Assembly: GCA_016714745.1 (NCBI GenBank)
Contig: JADKCG010000011.1
Span: 1-64,000 of the forward strand
Reading direction: 5' to 3'
Source of the DNA: Elusimicrobiota bacterium
GTDB taxonomy: Bacteria; Elusimicrobiota; Elusimicrobia; FEN-1173
DNA: 64,000 nucleotides
Positions within the stretch are counted from its first letter, which is position 1, and every line of letters begins with the position of its first letter. This document shows positions 8,720-17,216 of this stretch, in pieces. The notes below the pieces were generated by a model. That model ran no database searches. It had not been told where the DNA came from and saw only the letters and a program-made list of their open reading frames with translations. Made by a program: the position numbers and the translations under genes.

Positions 8720-8800
8720 CTAATTCATTTCCTTCTTAAAATCAGGCTCCTCTGCACAGAGAAATCCCGTAAACAATAGAGGGACAAGATGGCGAGACAC
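8720..8800 (-). other. Detached signal peptide and amber codon of the porin gene
   Basis: A GTG at 8800, with GGAGG 12 bases upstream, begins VSRHLVPLLFTGFLCA followed by EEPDFKKEMN and then TAG at 8720-8722. This is a short but well-formed signal peptide with an Ala-type cleavage site, in the same frame as the porin body. Replacing TAG by GAG gives a continuous leucine-zipper-like stretch (KKEMN-E-LKIRV), as in other porins with an N-terminal coiled coil. Confidence 0.6.
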
Positions 8801-9064
8801 ACCGATTCCATTCCTCCACAAGCGTTCAGTTTTTTGTCTCATCACCGCTTTTTGTCGAAACAAGAAGATCCTCCGGCCCAGGCAGGGACTCTGACCTGAG
8901 TACAGTTATCGGAAAATTCGGGAAAAGATGAAATCAAAGGTGGAGAGGCATTCAAGAGAGACGATGGATTTAATCCGAAATTGCATTACAAGCGGGCTCA
9001 ATCATTCTGTTCCAGCCTCTGAGAGGGTGGCCCCATGCCAACTGGGGAATCCCGGTTAGAGGTT
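8801..9064. other. Intergenic region between uvrB end and porin start; no gene seen
   Basis: This is a 264-bp gap with stop codons in all frames and no recognisable RNA. A degenerate piece of repeat family B (ACTGGGGAATCCCGGTTAG, 9040-9058) lies 7 bp past the uvrB stop. Upstream promoter elements for the porin operon must lie here, but I could not pick a convincing -35/-10 pair. Confidence 0.5.
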
Positions 9065-11080
9065 TCAGGATGTGCGGGTGCGGAATCGCGTGGGCGAGGG
9101 GGTCATGTCTTTTATTTCGAGGAGTTTGTCTCGGAGGAGAGCGGCCAACTCAAAATCCAGGGCGTCCGCGGCCTCTTTCATTTGGGATTCAAGGTTCTTG
9201 ACCAAACCTGGGAGCTCTTTTTTTGTTAGGTATTTCCCCGCCGTCTCGCGGAAAAGAAGAGGGAGCGCCTCTTCCTTGGCTTTGACCTGAAACTCCACCA
9301 GGTCGTGAACAGCGGAGACGATGGTTTTGGGGGTCACCCCGGTGCGGCGGTTGTCCTCCACTTGTTTTTTGCGGCGACGGTCCATTTCGTCCATGGCGCG
9401 ACGCATGGACCCTGTCACCTTATCGGCATAAAACACCACCTGACCGTTAACGTTCCGGGCGGCGCGGCCACAGACCTGGATCAGCGTTGTTTCGGAACGG
9501 AGAAACCCTTCTTTATCCGCGTCCAACACAGCCACAAGAGACACTTCCGGCAGGTCCAACCCTTCCCGCAAAAGGTTGATCCCCACCAAAACATCGAAAG
9601 CGCCCCTTCGCAAATCTCGCAAAATTTCAACCCTTTGAAGGGTTTCGATGTCCGAATGAAGATATCGGACCAACAGTCCCCTCCCACTCAAATACTTTGA
9701 TAAGTCCTCGGCCGTTTTCTTCGTTAAGGTGGTCACGAGTACCCGTTCCTTGTTTTTGACCCGTTCACGAATCCGCCCGATTAAATCGTCCACCTGACCC
9801 GCGGAGGGGAGGAGCAAGATGTCGGGATCCACCAGGCCCGTGGGCCGAATCACCTGTTCCACCACAGCGCCCCCGGTTTTCCCCAGTTCATAGGGGCCGG
9901 GCGTGGCGGAGATGTAGAGAGTTTGGGGCACCAACGCCTCAAACTCTTTAAACTTGAGCGGCCGGTTGTCCAAAGCCGACGGAAGTCGAAATCCGTAATC
10001 CACCAACGTTTGTTTGCGGGATCGGTCCCCTTCAAACATCCCGCCGATCTGGGGCACCGTCACGTGGGATTCGTCGATGACCACCAAATAATCCTTCGGG
10101 AAATAGTCGAAAAGACAGGCCGGCCGTTCGCCCGCTGGCCGACCGGACAGGGGGCGGGAATAGTTTTCGATGCCGTGGCAAAAGCCGAGTTCTTTCATCA
10201 TCTCCATATCGAACCGTGTGCGTTGGTCGAGCCGCTGGGCTTCGAGCAGTTTGTTCTGGCCGCGCAAAACCTCCAACCGTTCTTTCAGTTCTTGGGAAAT
10301 GGTCACCAGCGCCCGTTCGATGACGTCTTGGGTTGTCACAAAGTGTTTGGCGGGATAGATAAAGGTCCGATCCTTTTCCTGGAGCGTGTGTCCAGTCAGA
10401 GGATCAAACTCCCGCAATCGCGCCACTCGGTCGCCGTCGAGTTCCACCCGCAAGGCGGTTTCGAGATAGGCCGGAAAAATCTCCACCACGTCGCCTTTGA
10501 CGCGGAATTTTCCACGGGCGAAAGCGATTTCGTTGCGTTCATACTGGATGTCCACCAGTTCCCGCAAAAGATCTTCCCGAACTTTTGGCGCGCCCCGTTC
10601 CAAAGACACGCACATCTCTTTATATTCCCGGGGACTCCCCAACCCATAAATACTCGAAACGGAAGCGACCACCACTACGTCGCGCCGTTCCAGCAGAGAC
10701 GAGGTGGCCTTTAATCGAAGCCGATCAATGTGGTCGTTGATGGAAGCGTCTTTTTCAATGTAGGTGTCGCTCTGGGGGACGTAGGCTTCGGGCTGATAGT
10801 AATCGTAATACGAGATAAAATATTCCACGGCGTTATGGGGAAAAAAAGCTTTCAGTTCGGCGTAGAGCTGGGCGGCCAAAATCTTGTTGGGAGACATGAC
10901 CAACGTCGGCCGGTTGACCTGGGCAATGACGTTGGCCACGGTAAATGTTTTTCCGCTTCCGGTGACGCCGAGCAGTATCTGGTGGGGCAGACCTTCACGA
11001 AGCCCCTCCGTCAGTTGACGGATGGCTTCCGGCTGGTCTCCGGCCGGTTTAAAGGGTGAAACGATCTTGAATTGGTTCAT
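9065..11080 (-). CDS. uvrB: Excinuclease ABC subunit B
   Basis: 671 residues, the usual length. DNA helicase-like damage-verification subunit of nucleotide excision repair: it is loaded by UvrA, opens DNA with its beta-hairpin and recruits UvrC. Walker A GVTGSGKT is at residues 38-45, the beta-hairpin region (YYDYYQPEAYVP) at about 91-102, helicase motifs such as VVIDESH and ISATPGP follow, and a C-terminal UVR motif (LESQMKEAADALDFELAALLRD) binds UvrC. There is no Shine-Dalgarno before the ATG; instead a promoter -10 lies 7 bases upstream, suggesting a leaderless mRNA. Divergent from the ATPase gene at 11238. Confidence 0.97.
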   Translation of the reverse strand: MNQFKIVSPFKPAGDQPEAIRQLTEGLREGLPHQILLGVTGSGKTFTVANVIAQVNRPTLVMSPNKILAAQLYAELKAFFPHNAVEYFISYYDYYQPEAYVPQSDTYIEKDASINDHIDRLRLKATSSLLERRDVVVVASVSSIYGLGSPREYKEMCVSLERGAPKVREDLLRELVDIQYERNEIAFARGKFRVKGDVVEIFPAYLETALRVELDGDRVARLREFDPLTGHTLQEKDRTFIYPAKHFVTTQDVIERALVTISQELKERLEVLRGQNKLLEAQRLDQRTRFDMEMMKELGFCHGIENYSRPLSGRPAGERPACLFDYFPKDYLVVIDESHVTVPQIGGMFEGDRSRKQTLVDYGFRLPSALDNRPLKFKEFEALVPQTLYISATPGPYELGKTGGAVVEQVIRPTGLVDPDILLLPSAGQVDDLIGRIRERVKNKERVLVTTLTKKTAEDLSKYLSGRGLLVRYLHSDIETLQRVEILRDLRRGAFDVLVGINLLREGLDLPEVSLVAVLDADKEGFLRSETTLIQVCGRAARNVNGQVVFYADKVTGSMRRAMDEMDRRRKKQVEDNRRTGVTPKTIVSAVHDLVEFQVKAKEEALPLLFRETAGKYLTKKELPGLVKNLESQMKEAADALDFELAALLRDKLLEIKDMTPSPTRFRTRTS

Positions 11081-11087
11081 TTGCGAA

Positions 11088-11116
11088 AATCTACACCTTT
11101 AATAGATCAATGCCAA
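11088..11116 (-). promoter_or_regulatory. Sigma70-type promoter of uvrB, placing the start codon at +1
   Basis: TTGGCA (11111-11116), exactly 17 bases, then TAGATT (11088-11093) on the minus strand. Transcription would start 5-8 bases past the -10, at or next to the A of the uvrB ATG (11080), which has no ribosome binding site. Confidence 0.55.
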
Positions 11117-11202
11117 CAGGATCACCCGTCTATGGAGATGACTGGCCTCAGTGCGTTTTAGATCCCCTTAAAAAGCCGTAAACTGGGGTTTGTGTTTTTG
11201 TA

Positions 11203-11231
11203 TAGACAGCGAGCATTTTTACCGTTATAAT
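11203..11231 (+). promoter_or_regulatory. Sigma70-type promoter of the AAA/DUF4143 ATPase, placing the start codon at +1
   Basis: TAGACA (11203-11208), a 17-base spacer, then a perfect TATAAT (11226-11231). The ATG at 11238 begins 7 bases after the -10, so the mRNA would have essentially no 5' leader; no Shine-Dalgarno is present. Confidence 0.65.
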
Positions 11232-11237
11232 GATCGC

Positions 11238-12393
11238 ATGCAATACAAAAGAAACCTTACGTTGCCAAGGCGGTCCTTCTTCGTTTTTGGCCCTCGCGGG
11301 ACGGGAAAAACAACCTGGTTGAAAACTGTTTTGCCTCAGGCGCTCTGGTTTGACCTACTGGACACGAAGACCTTTCTTGGGCTCAGCCGCGATCCCTCTT
11401 TGCTGGAGAAACGTATCGACGCACAGCCCCCAGGCACCTGGGTTGTCATAGATGAGGTTCAAAAACTGCCCGCCCTCTTGGATGAGGTGCAAAAAATAAT
11501 GGGACGGTTCCCTGACAAATACCCTTTTGCGTTAAGCGGGTCCAGTGCGCGTAAATTGAAAAGACTCGGAACAAACCTTCTGGCCGGCCGGGCGATCAAT
11601 CGGTCTTTTTTTCCTCTGACCTGTTCTGAATTGGAATATAAAGTTCCGCCAGAAAGTCTGCTCCAGTTTGGAACCCTCCCCTCCGTGCGAGGCGATGGGG
11701 AATCCGCCCGGGACATTTTGGACGCCTACGTCACGAACTACCTCAAAGAAGAAATTCAACAAGAGGCGCTCACAAAAGATTTGGGCTCATTCTCCCGCTT
11801 CTTAGAGGTCGCGGCCCTTTGCAATGGCCAAGCGGTCAACGTCTCCAATATCGCCCGGGACGCGGCGGTGGCCCGACCCACAGTTCAGCGGTATTTTGAT
11901 GTATTGATTCACACCCTGATCGGCGTTTGGATTTTACCCTGGAAGAAGAAAGCAAAAATCAAAGAGGTGAATCACCCCAAATTTTATTTCTTTGACCCAG
12001 GGGTGGTTCGCGCCGTTTCAGGACTGTTGCATGATCCCATTGAAAAAAGCGAAAAAGGGCCCCTTTTGGAGACACTCGTCCTCCATGAACTGAGAGCATG
12101 GCAAAACGTGTCCCAATGCGGCGGTCAGTTTTTTTTGGGGGACGCCTTCGGGTTCCGAGGTCGACTTTGTCTGGACCCGAGGAAAAATTTCGGTGGGAAT
12201 TGAGGTTAAGTCCACAACGGAATGGAAAAACGAGTTTGGGCGGACGCTGAAAGGACTTCATCAGGAAAACGTTTTTCAATCCATCTATGGCATCTACCTC
12301 GGAAAAGACGTCTTAAAAGACGGGCCTCTGACGGTGTTTCCTTTTTTTGATTTCGTGCGCGCCCTTGAAAAAGGAGCCCTTTTATCGACTTAG
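11238..12393 (+). CDS. AAA_14/DUF4143-type ATPase (frameshift near its C-terminus)
   Basis: This family has an N-terminal P-loop ATPase domain and a C-terminal DUF4143 domain. Walker A (FGPRGTGKTTWLK) is at residues 14-26 and Walker B (WVVIDEVQKLP) at about 75. The middle holds a winged-helix-like stretch (ARDAAVARPTVQRYFDVL). The frame is lost in the T8 run at 12129-12136 (one T too many), so the ORF as read ends at 12203. Removing one T gives the family's conserved end, FFWGTPSGSEVDFVW followed by GIEVKST, ending at 12393 with TAG. The family is widespread, often horizontally transferred, and of unclear cellular role. ATG 11238 is chosen over 11190 because the promoter lies between them. 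Confidence 0.82.
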
Positions 12394-12428
12394 CCGCAAT
12401 TCGGTTTAGATAAGGCCTGCCTTATTGT

Positions 12429-12495
12429 AGTTGCCCCATTTATGGGACTCTTTTGACTCGGTTTAAATGCAAACCGCCCGACAAATCGGGCAACT
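12429..12495. repeat. Palindromic repeat family A (MITE-like), copy 1
   Basis: The element begins AGTTGCCC and ends GGGCAACT, perfect 8-bp terminal inverted repeats. Inside are two small hairpins (CCCA-TTTA-TGGG and CCCGA-CAAA-TCGGG). The second copy is at 44315-44394. The right end coincides with the TAG stop codon of surE. Confidence 0.75.
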
Positions 12496-13282
12496 ACCCG
12501 GGATTCCCCGATTGGCACTTTATCGACCACCCCCAGCGGCGAAGCTCTGGCAAGAATTGCTCATCGGCCAAATAGAGCTTGAGGGGTGTAACGGAAATTT
12601 TTCCTGCCTCGACCGCGGCGATGTCGGATCCTGGGTCGGCCACCCCCCGGGGGACAGCGCCGGCCATCCAATAATAAGTGAGGCCCCGGGGGTCAACGCG
12701 GGGAGACAGGGCGCGGCCGTAGATGCGTTGGCCCAGGGTGGTGACGGCAACGCCTTTCAATGATCGCCAGGGATGGTTGGGAACGTTTACATTCAAGCAG
12801 GTGTGTTTCGGCAACCCCCGGGCCAAAACGTGGCGGGCCGCATCCACAGCGAACCGAGCGGCGGTGTCGAAGTGGGGCTTTTCTTCTTTAGTCGTTACTG
12901 AAACCGCGAGGGCAGGAATGCCGAGCATGCAAGCTTCCTTGGCGGCGCCCACCGTTCCGGAGTACATGGTGTCGGCCCCCAAATTTGCGCCGTGGTTGAT
13001 GCCGGAAACCACCAGGTCACACTTTTCTTTCATCATCGCGATCACGCCGAACCGAGTGCAATCGGCCGGGGTTCCGTTCATGATGTAGAGGTTTGGCTCC
13101 AACTTTCGGACACGAATGGGTTTATGAAGCGTAATGGCGTGGCTGGCCGCCGACCGTTCCCGTTCCGGCACAACAATGGTGACTCGGCCCAACCGACCTA
13201 AGGCTTTGGCCAACGGTTTCAGGCCCTCCCCATAAACCCCATCATCGTTTACCACCAATATGCTTTTCTGCGCTCGTTTCAC
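12494..13282 (-). CDS. surE: 5'/3'-nucleotidase SurE
   Basis: 262 residues. Metal-dependent survival-protein phosphatase acting on nucleoside monophosphates. The start carries the metal site VVNDDG, and NGTPADCTRFG and VVSGINHGANLG are diagnostic. The GTG at 13282 is chosen because it overlaps the murG stop by four bases (GTGA) and has an AGAGGGGGGAAA ribosome binding site; longer in-frame starts read back into murG. The last residues (QSGNPG) come from a repeat fragment (GGGATTCCCCGATTGG). Its place at the end of a dcw cluster, where murC is more usual, is noteworthy; co-transcription with murG is likely. Confidence 0.95.
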   Translation of the reverse strand: MKRAQKSILVVNDDGVYGEGLKPLAKALGRLGRVTIVVPERERSAASHAITLHKPIRVRKLEPNLYIMNGTPADCTRFGVIAMMKEKCDLVVSGINHGANLGADTMYSGTVGAAKEACMLGIPALAVSVTTKEEKPHFDTAARFAVDAARHVLARGLPKHTCLNVNVPNHPWRSLKGVAVTTLGQRIYGRALSPRVDPRGLTYYWMAGAVPRGVADPGSDIAAVEAGKISVTPLKLYLADEQFLPELRRWGWSIKCQSGNPG

Positions 13283-14371
13283 TTTCCCCCCTCTGTCATC
13301 AAATCCGCCACGCGTTGAGCCGCGTTCAAGATGTCCGGCCCCCCCTGGGCCAGCCGTTCCGAAGAGCTGGCCCGCACCTTTTCCGTTGAAGGAAGTTCCC
13401 GCAAGACCGTCCACAGAGTATCCACCGTAAGATCCTTTTCAAGCACCACGCGGGCGGTGCCCTCTTTTTCCAAAACCCGCGCGTTTGCCAATTGATGGTC
13501 GTCGGTGGCGAAGGGGAAAGGGACCAACAGAGCGGACCGCCCCATGCGACGGATTTCCATCACCGTATTGGCCCCGGCCCGAGCGATCACAAAGTCCGAC
13601 GCGGAATAGATCGTGGACATGTCCGAATGAAAGGCGTGAACAAAGGCGTTGCGACCGAGCGCGCTGTAGGCGACACGCACATTGTCCTCATCGGCCTTTC
13701 CTGTCAGATGAATATATTGCCAGGTGGGTCGTTCCTTGGCAAGAACCTTCATGCCATCCAAAATCTTGGCGTTGAGGCCCCGCGCGCCTTGGCTCCCGCC
13801 AAAGATGAGAAGAGTGAACGCCTCCGCGTTGAGGCCCAAGGACCGACGGGATTCGGCCGGATCTTTCGGCCCCAGATCCGGCCGTAAAGGAAGCCCAGTA
13901 CAGACGATCCGCCCGCCCCGCGCTGAAAGTCCTTCCGTCGAATCAAAACTGGTGGCCACGGTTTTCGCCCACCGGGACAGAAATCGGTTCGCCAAACCTG
14001 CCCGGACATTCTGTTCATGGAGCACGATCGGAACATCCGACAAAACCGCCGCGAGACCCGCCGGAACAGAAATATACCCCCCCATCCCAAGAAAAACGTC
14101 CGGCGATTCTCTCCGAAAAATCCGACGGGCCGAAAAAAACGCCGCCAACGCCGTCAACGGGAACAACACCGCTCGTCCCGACACTTTTCTCGGAAACCCC
14201 TCAAAATAAAACGCCGAGGAAGGAAATCCTTCCCGCGCCAGAAACGCCTGGGAATCCCGGTCTTTCTTCACCACAAAATGAACCCGATGCCCCCGCTCCC
14301 GAAGGATCTTGGCGATGGCCACCCCGGGAAGAATGTGCCCCCGTCCCCCCCGCGGCAATCAGAATTTTCAT
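13279..14371 (-). CDS. murG: UDP-GlcNAc:undecaprenyl-PP-MurNAc-pentapeptide GlcNAc transferase (N-terminal frameshift)
   Basis: Makes lipid II at the inner face of the cytoplasmic membrane. The ATG at 14371 overlaps the ftsW stop by one base (TGATG) and begins MKILIAAGGTG, the first half of the conserved GGTGGH loop. The frame then fails in the C-runs at 14338-14342 and 14345-14351, and the body continues one frame over as GHILPGVAIAKILRERGH. Later motifs are intact: LHEQN, FGGSQGARG, and SDFVIARAGANTVMEI with the donor-site glutamate. An uninterrupted ORF starts only at TTG 14358. The break is most likely a base-count error in the G-rich loop. Ends overlapping surE. Confidence 0.93.
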
Positions 14372-15510
14372 CAGGCTCTTCGTTTCGAGGGATTCGCCAA
14401 GATCACCGGGGCGCCGGGTTGCCTGGAGATATTTAACACCAGCCCAATGGCCGTCAGGAGGACCAACATGGATGACCCGCCGAAGGATAAGAAGGGAAGC
14501 GGAATCCCCTTGGTGGGAAGCAATCCCGTGACGACGCCCAAATTGATCAACACCTGCCCGCCTAAGATCATGCCGACGCCCGCGGCCACCAGCGCGTGAA
14601 ACCAATGGACGGCGCGAAAGGCCACGCGAAAACAAGCGAAACTTAAGTAGAAATAGGCCGTGGTCAATAACGATGTCCCCACGAACCCAAACTCTTCGCC
14701 AAAGATGGGAAAAATAAAGTCCGTCTGGGATTCGGGCATGTAATACATTTTAATGGTGGACTCCCCGGACCCTTTTCCCCAAAACCCGCCCGACCCCAAC
14801 GCCAAAAGAGACTGTACCAGTTGATACCCCGTCCCTTGCGCGTCTTTCCAGGGGTCCAGGAAAGAAAAAAACCGCTGTCGACGGTAGGCCACATGGAACA
14901 CCGCCAGATAGAGGAGAGGAAGGACGCCGAGCACCGTGGCCGCCAAATGGGCCGGTCGAGCGCCTGCCAAAAATATCATGCCCATGGCCACACACCCGAT
15001 TAGCATGGGAGTCCCCAAATCCCGTTCCAAAGCAATGAGTCCCAACAGAGCACCGGTCACCAAGAGCGGGGGAAGATACCCCCCTGCGAAACGGCTCAGA
15101 CGGCTCTGTTTGCGATCGAGGTAATCGGCCAGCGCCAAAATCAACGCGAGCTTGGCAAGCTCGGACGGTTGGAGTCCGAACCCTCCGATCCGAAGCCATC
15201 GTTTCGCGCCTCCCACTTCGTGCCCCATGACCAAAACCAAAACCAACAACACCACCACCCCCAGAAGCAGAGGACGCGCGCTCCCTTGCACCCAATGAAG
15301 CGGAACCCGCATGGCGATCAAGAGTGCCCCGGCGCCTAAAACGCTCCAAAGAATTTGACGTTTGATAAAATAATATTGGTCTCCGAAACGGCTGTCGGCC
15401 ACAAGCGCACTGGCGGAATAGAGGACAAGCCAGCCAAACACCACGAGCGCCGCCGTGATCAAAATCAACCCCAGGTCCGGAGACAGCTTTCGTTTTCCTT
15501 TGGGATCCAT
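14371..15510 (-). CDS. ftsW: Lipid II polymerase / division protein FtsW (SEDS family)
   Basis: 379 residues, about ten membrane segments starting at residue 13. SEDS-family glycosyltransferase that polymerises lipid II at the division site with its partner penicillin-binding protein. SEDS motifs are visible: GFGLQPSELAKLALILALADYL, QSLLALGSGGFWGKGSGES, PESQTDFIFPIFGEEFGF, and the C-terminal LPTKGIPLPFLSFGGSS. Its start overlaps the murD stop by one base (TAATG). FtsW rather than RodA is preferred from its place between murD and murG in the dcw cluster. Confidence 0.94.
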   Translation of the reverse strand: MDPKGKRKLSPDLGLILITAALVVFGWLVLYSASALVADSRFGDQYYFIKRQILWSVLGAGALLIAMRVPLHWVQGSARPLLLGVVVLLVLVLVMGHEVGGAKRWLRIGGFGLQPSELAKLALILALADYLDRKQSRLSRFAGGYLPPLLVTGALLGLIALERDLGTPMLIGCVAMGMIFLAGARPAHLAATVLGVLPLLYLAVFHVAYRRQRFFSFLDPWKDAQGTGYQLVQSLLALGSGGFWGKGSGESTIKMYYMPESQTDFIFPIFGEEFGFVGTSLLTTAYFYLSFACFRVAFRAVHWFHALVAAGVGMILGGQVLINLGVVTGLLPTKGIPLPFLSFGGSSMLVLLTAIGLVLNISRQPGAPVILANPSKRRA

Positions 15511-16880
15511 TAAAGAGCTCCCACTAATTCTTTAAAACACCGCCCGCGATGCTCGAAATTTTCGAATTGATCGAAGGACGCGCACGCCGGGGAGAGGAGA
15601 ACCACGTCTCCCGGACGGGATGTCTGCGCGGCACGATCCACGGCGCGTGCCAACGTCTCACAGCGAACCAAGGGGACCCGCCCCTGAACATCTTTTTCAA
15701 TTTTGTCCGCGGCTTCACCGATGAGTAAAATTTCCCGCGCTTTTTTTCGGAGCAGAGGAATCAGAGGAGTATACGGCGCGCCTTTGTCTTGACCGCCAAG
15801 AATAATCGTGAGCGGACCAGAAAAAGCCTCGAGCGCCACGCGGGTGGAATCCACATTCGTGGCTTTCGAATCGTTGATGTACCGGACCCCGCGCCACGTT
15901 CGCACCCGTTCCAGCCGATGTTCCACCCCGTGAAAATCAGCCAACCCACGGGCAATGGCGGCGGCCGAAACGCCAAGCGCCCGCGCACTGGCGACGGCCG
16001 CCAGCGCGTTGTCGATGTTGTGCCGACCGGGCAAGTGCGCGGGCGGCCGCCATTGACCGGAAAAAGTTTTCCCTCGAATTCGTTCCCCCTCCCAAACGAG
16101 CCCGGGGCCAGGAATCCGGTCGCCGAACCAATGAATTTTCCCCGGAACGAAAGGGGCCAACCGCCGGCACCACGGATCTTCCGCGTTAAGAACCGCCACG
16201 TCGTTGATCCCTTGGGATTGAAACAATCGAAACTTTGCTTTCGCGTAAGCGTCCATGGTGCCGTGACGGGCCAAATGGTCCGGTGTCACGTTGAGGACAG
16301 CGCCCACAGCGGGACGGAAGGCCTCGGCCGTTTCCAGTTGATAGCTTGAGACCTCCAGGGCCAGGGCCGTGTTTCGCGTCACCGTATTCACCACCGCGCA
16401 GAGTGGGACCCCGATGTTTCCCGCAATCACGGTCGGCCGTCCGGACGCTTTAAAGATGGCTCCGAGGAGCGCGGTGGTGGTGGTTTTTCCGTTCGTCCCC
16501 GTGATGGCCGCGGACCACGCGGGCCATCGGCCCGCCAGGGAGAGGATTCTGTATCCCAACTCAAGTTCGCCCCACACAGGAACACCCCGGGCCCGCACCG
16601 GGGCCCACAGGGAAGTGGGCACACCGGGACTAACGATCAGAAGGTCCCAGGATAGGGCCAGAAATTTATGCGTTCCGTTTTCGATCGGGATCCCCGCCGG
16701 TAGTTCTCGGACCCACCCGCGGGTCTCGTCTTTCGAGCGCTTTTCCGTAACAGCCACGCGCGCCCCCAACCCCGCCAAGAGCCGCGCGGCCGCCACACCC
16801 GACTTGCCAAGCCCCAAAACAAGAACGTGCCGCCCCTCAAACCACCCGCGCACCACCGGATCTTTTTCGACTGGGATCAT
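15510..16880 (-). CDS. murD: UDP-MurNAc-L-alanine:D-glutamate ligase
   Basis: 456 residues. Adds D-glutamate to UDP-MurNAc-L-Ala in the cytoplasm. N-terminal Rossmann nucleotide-binding region (VLVLGLGKSGVAAARLL), central ATP-binding loop GTNGKTTTTALLG, and C-terminal ligase domain with NDSKATNVDS and LGGQDKGAPY, all Mur-ligase hallmarks. Starts with ATG at 16880. Unlike the other dcw junctions in this window, there is a 336-bp gap upstream, containing a long hairpin, before mraY. Confidence 0.96.
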   Translation of the reverse strand: MIPVEKDPVVRGWFEGRHVLVLGLGKSGVAAARLLAGLGARVAVTEKRSKDETRGWVRELPAGIPIENGTHKFLALSWDLLIVSPGVPTSLWAPVRARGVPVWGELELGYRILSLAGRWPAWSAAITGTNGKTTTTALLGAIFKASGRPTVIAGNIGVPLCAVVNTVTRNTALALEVSSYQLETAEAFRPAVGAVLNVTPDHLARHGTMDAYAKAKFRLFQSQGINDVAVLNAEDPWCRRLAPFVPGKIHWFGDRIPGPGLVWEGERIRGKTFSGQWRPPAHLPGRHNIDNALAAVASARALGVSAAAIARGLADFHGVEHRLERVRTWRGVRYINDSKATNVDSTRVALEAFSGPLTIILGGQDKGAPYTPLIPLLRKKAREILLIGEAADKIEKDVQGRVPLVRCETLARAVDRAAQTSRPGDVVLLSPACASFDQFENFEHRGRCFKELVGAL

Positions 16881-17216
16881 AAAGAGCTGCCCATTCTGTT
16901 GATTTTATTAAGCCTTTTTGGCCTTTCGATCCCCCATTGAGGCGTTTCGAGCACGATTTTGTGCCGATAGCGGGGCTGACCCTGTCCGATCCGGCCCGTA
17001 GGCTTCTTAGGGCCGGGAGTTGGGTCAGCCTCCGGCACAAAATCGCGCGCAACCGACGGGGCCCCATTTCTTTTCTGACTTTCTTTGCGGGTCCAAGAAA
17101 AGTTAGCCGGAATCAGGGCGGAGCACCTATCAAGATCGGAGGTGGAGCCCCTTGCGCAAAACGCCTGCGCAGAAATTCCTTCAGTCATTTCAACACCAAA
17201 ACAGGAAGTTCCCATA
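16881..17216. other. Non-coding insert between mraY and murD
   Basis: This is a 336-bp gap inside an otherwise gapless operon. It is dominated by the 92-base imperfect hairpin annotated separately. The right part includes the near-palindrome TTTCTTTTCTGACTTTC ... AAGAAAAGT and several short inverted segments. Small ORFs on either strand here have no recognisable protein character. It is probably an inserted intergenic element; whether murD and the genes after it are read through it or have a promoter inside it cannot be told. Confidence 0.55.
16954..17045. repeat. Large imperfect hairpin between murD and mraY
   Basis: The outer arms CGATTTTGTGCCG (16954-16966) and CGGCACAAAATCG (17033-17045) are perfectly complementary over 13 bp. 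A few bases further in, GGCTGACCC pairs with GGGTCAGCC, and the loop holds a nested CCGGCCC/GGGCCGG stem. As RNA on either strand this would fold into a long, stable structure without a terminal U-run. Confidence 0.75.

Noticed and set aside
8720..8722. TAG as a reassigned sense codon
   Set aside because: surE, hisS, the PpiD-like gene and the ATPase all end naturally at TAG, so genome-wide reassignment is not supported.
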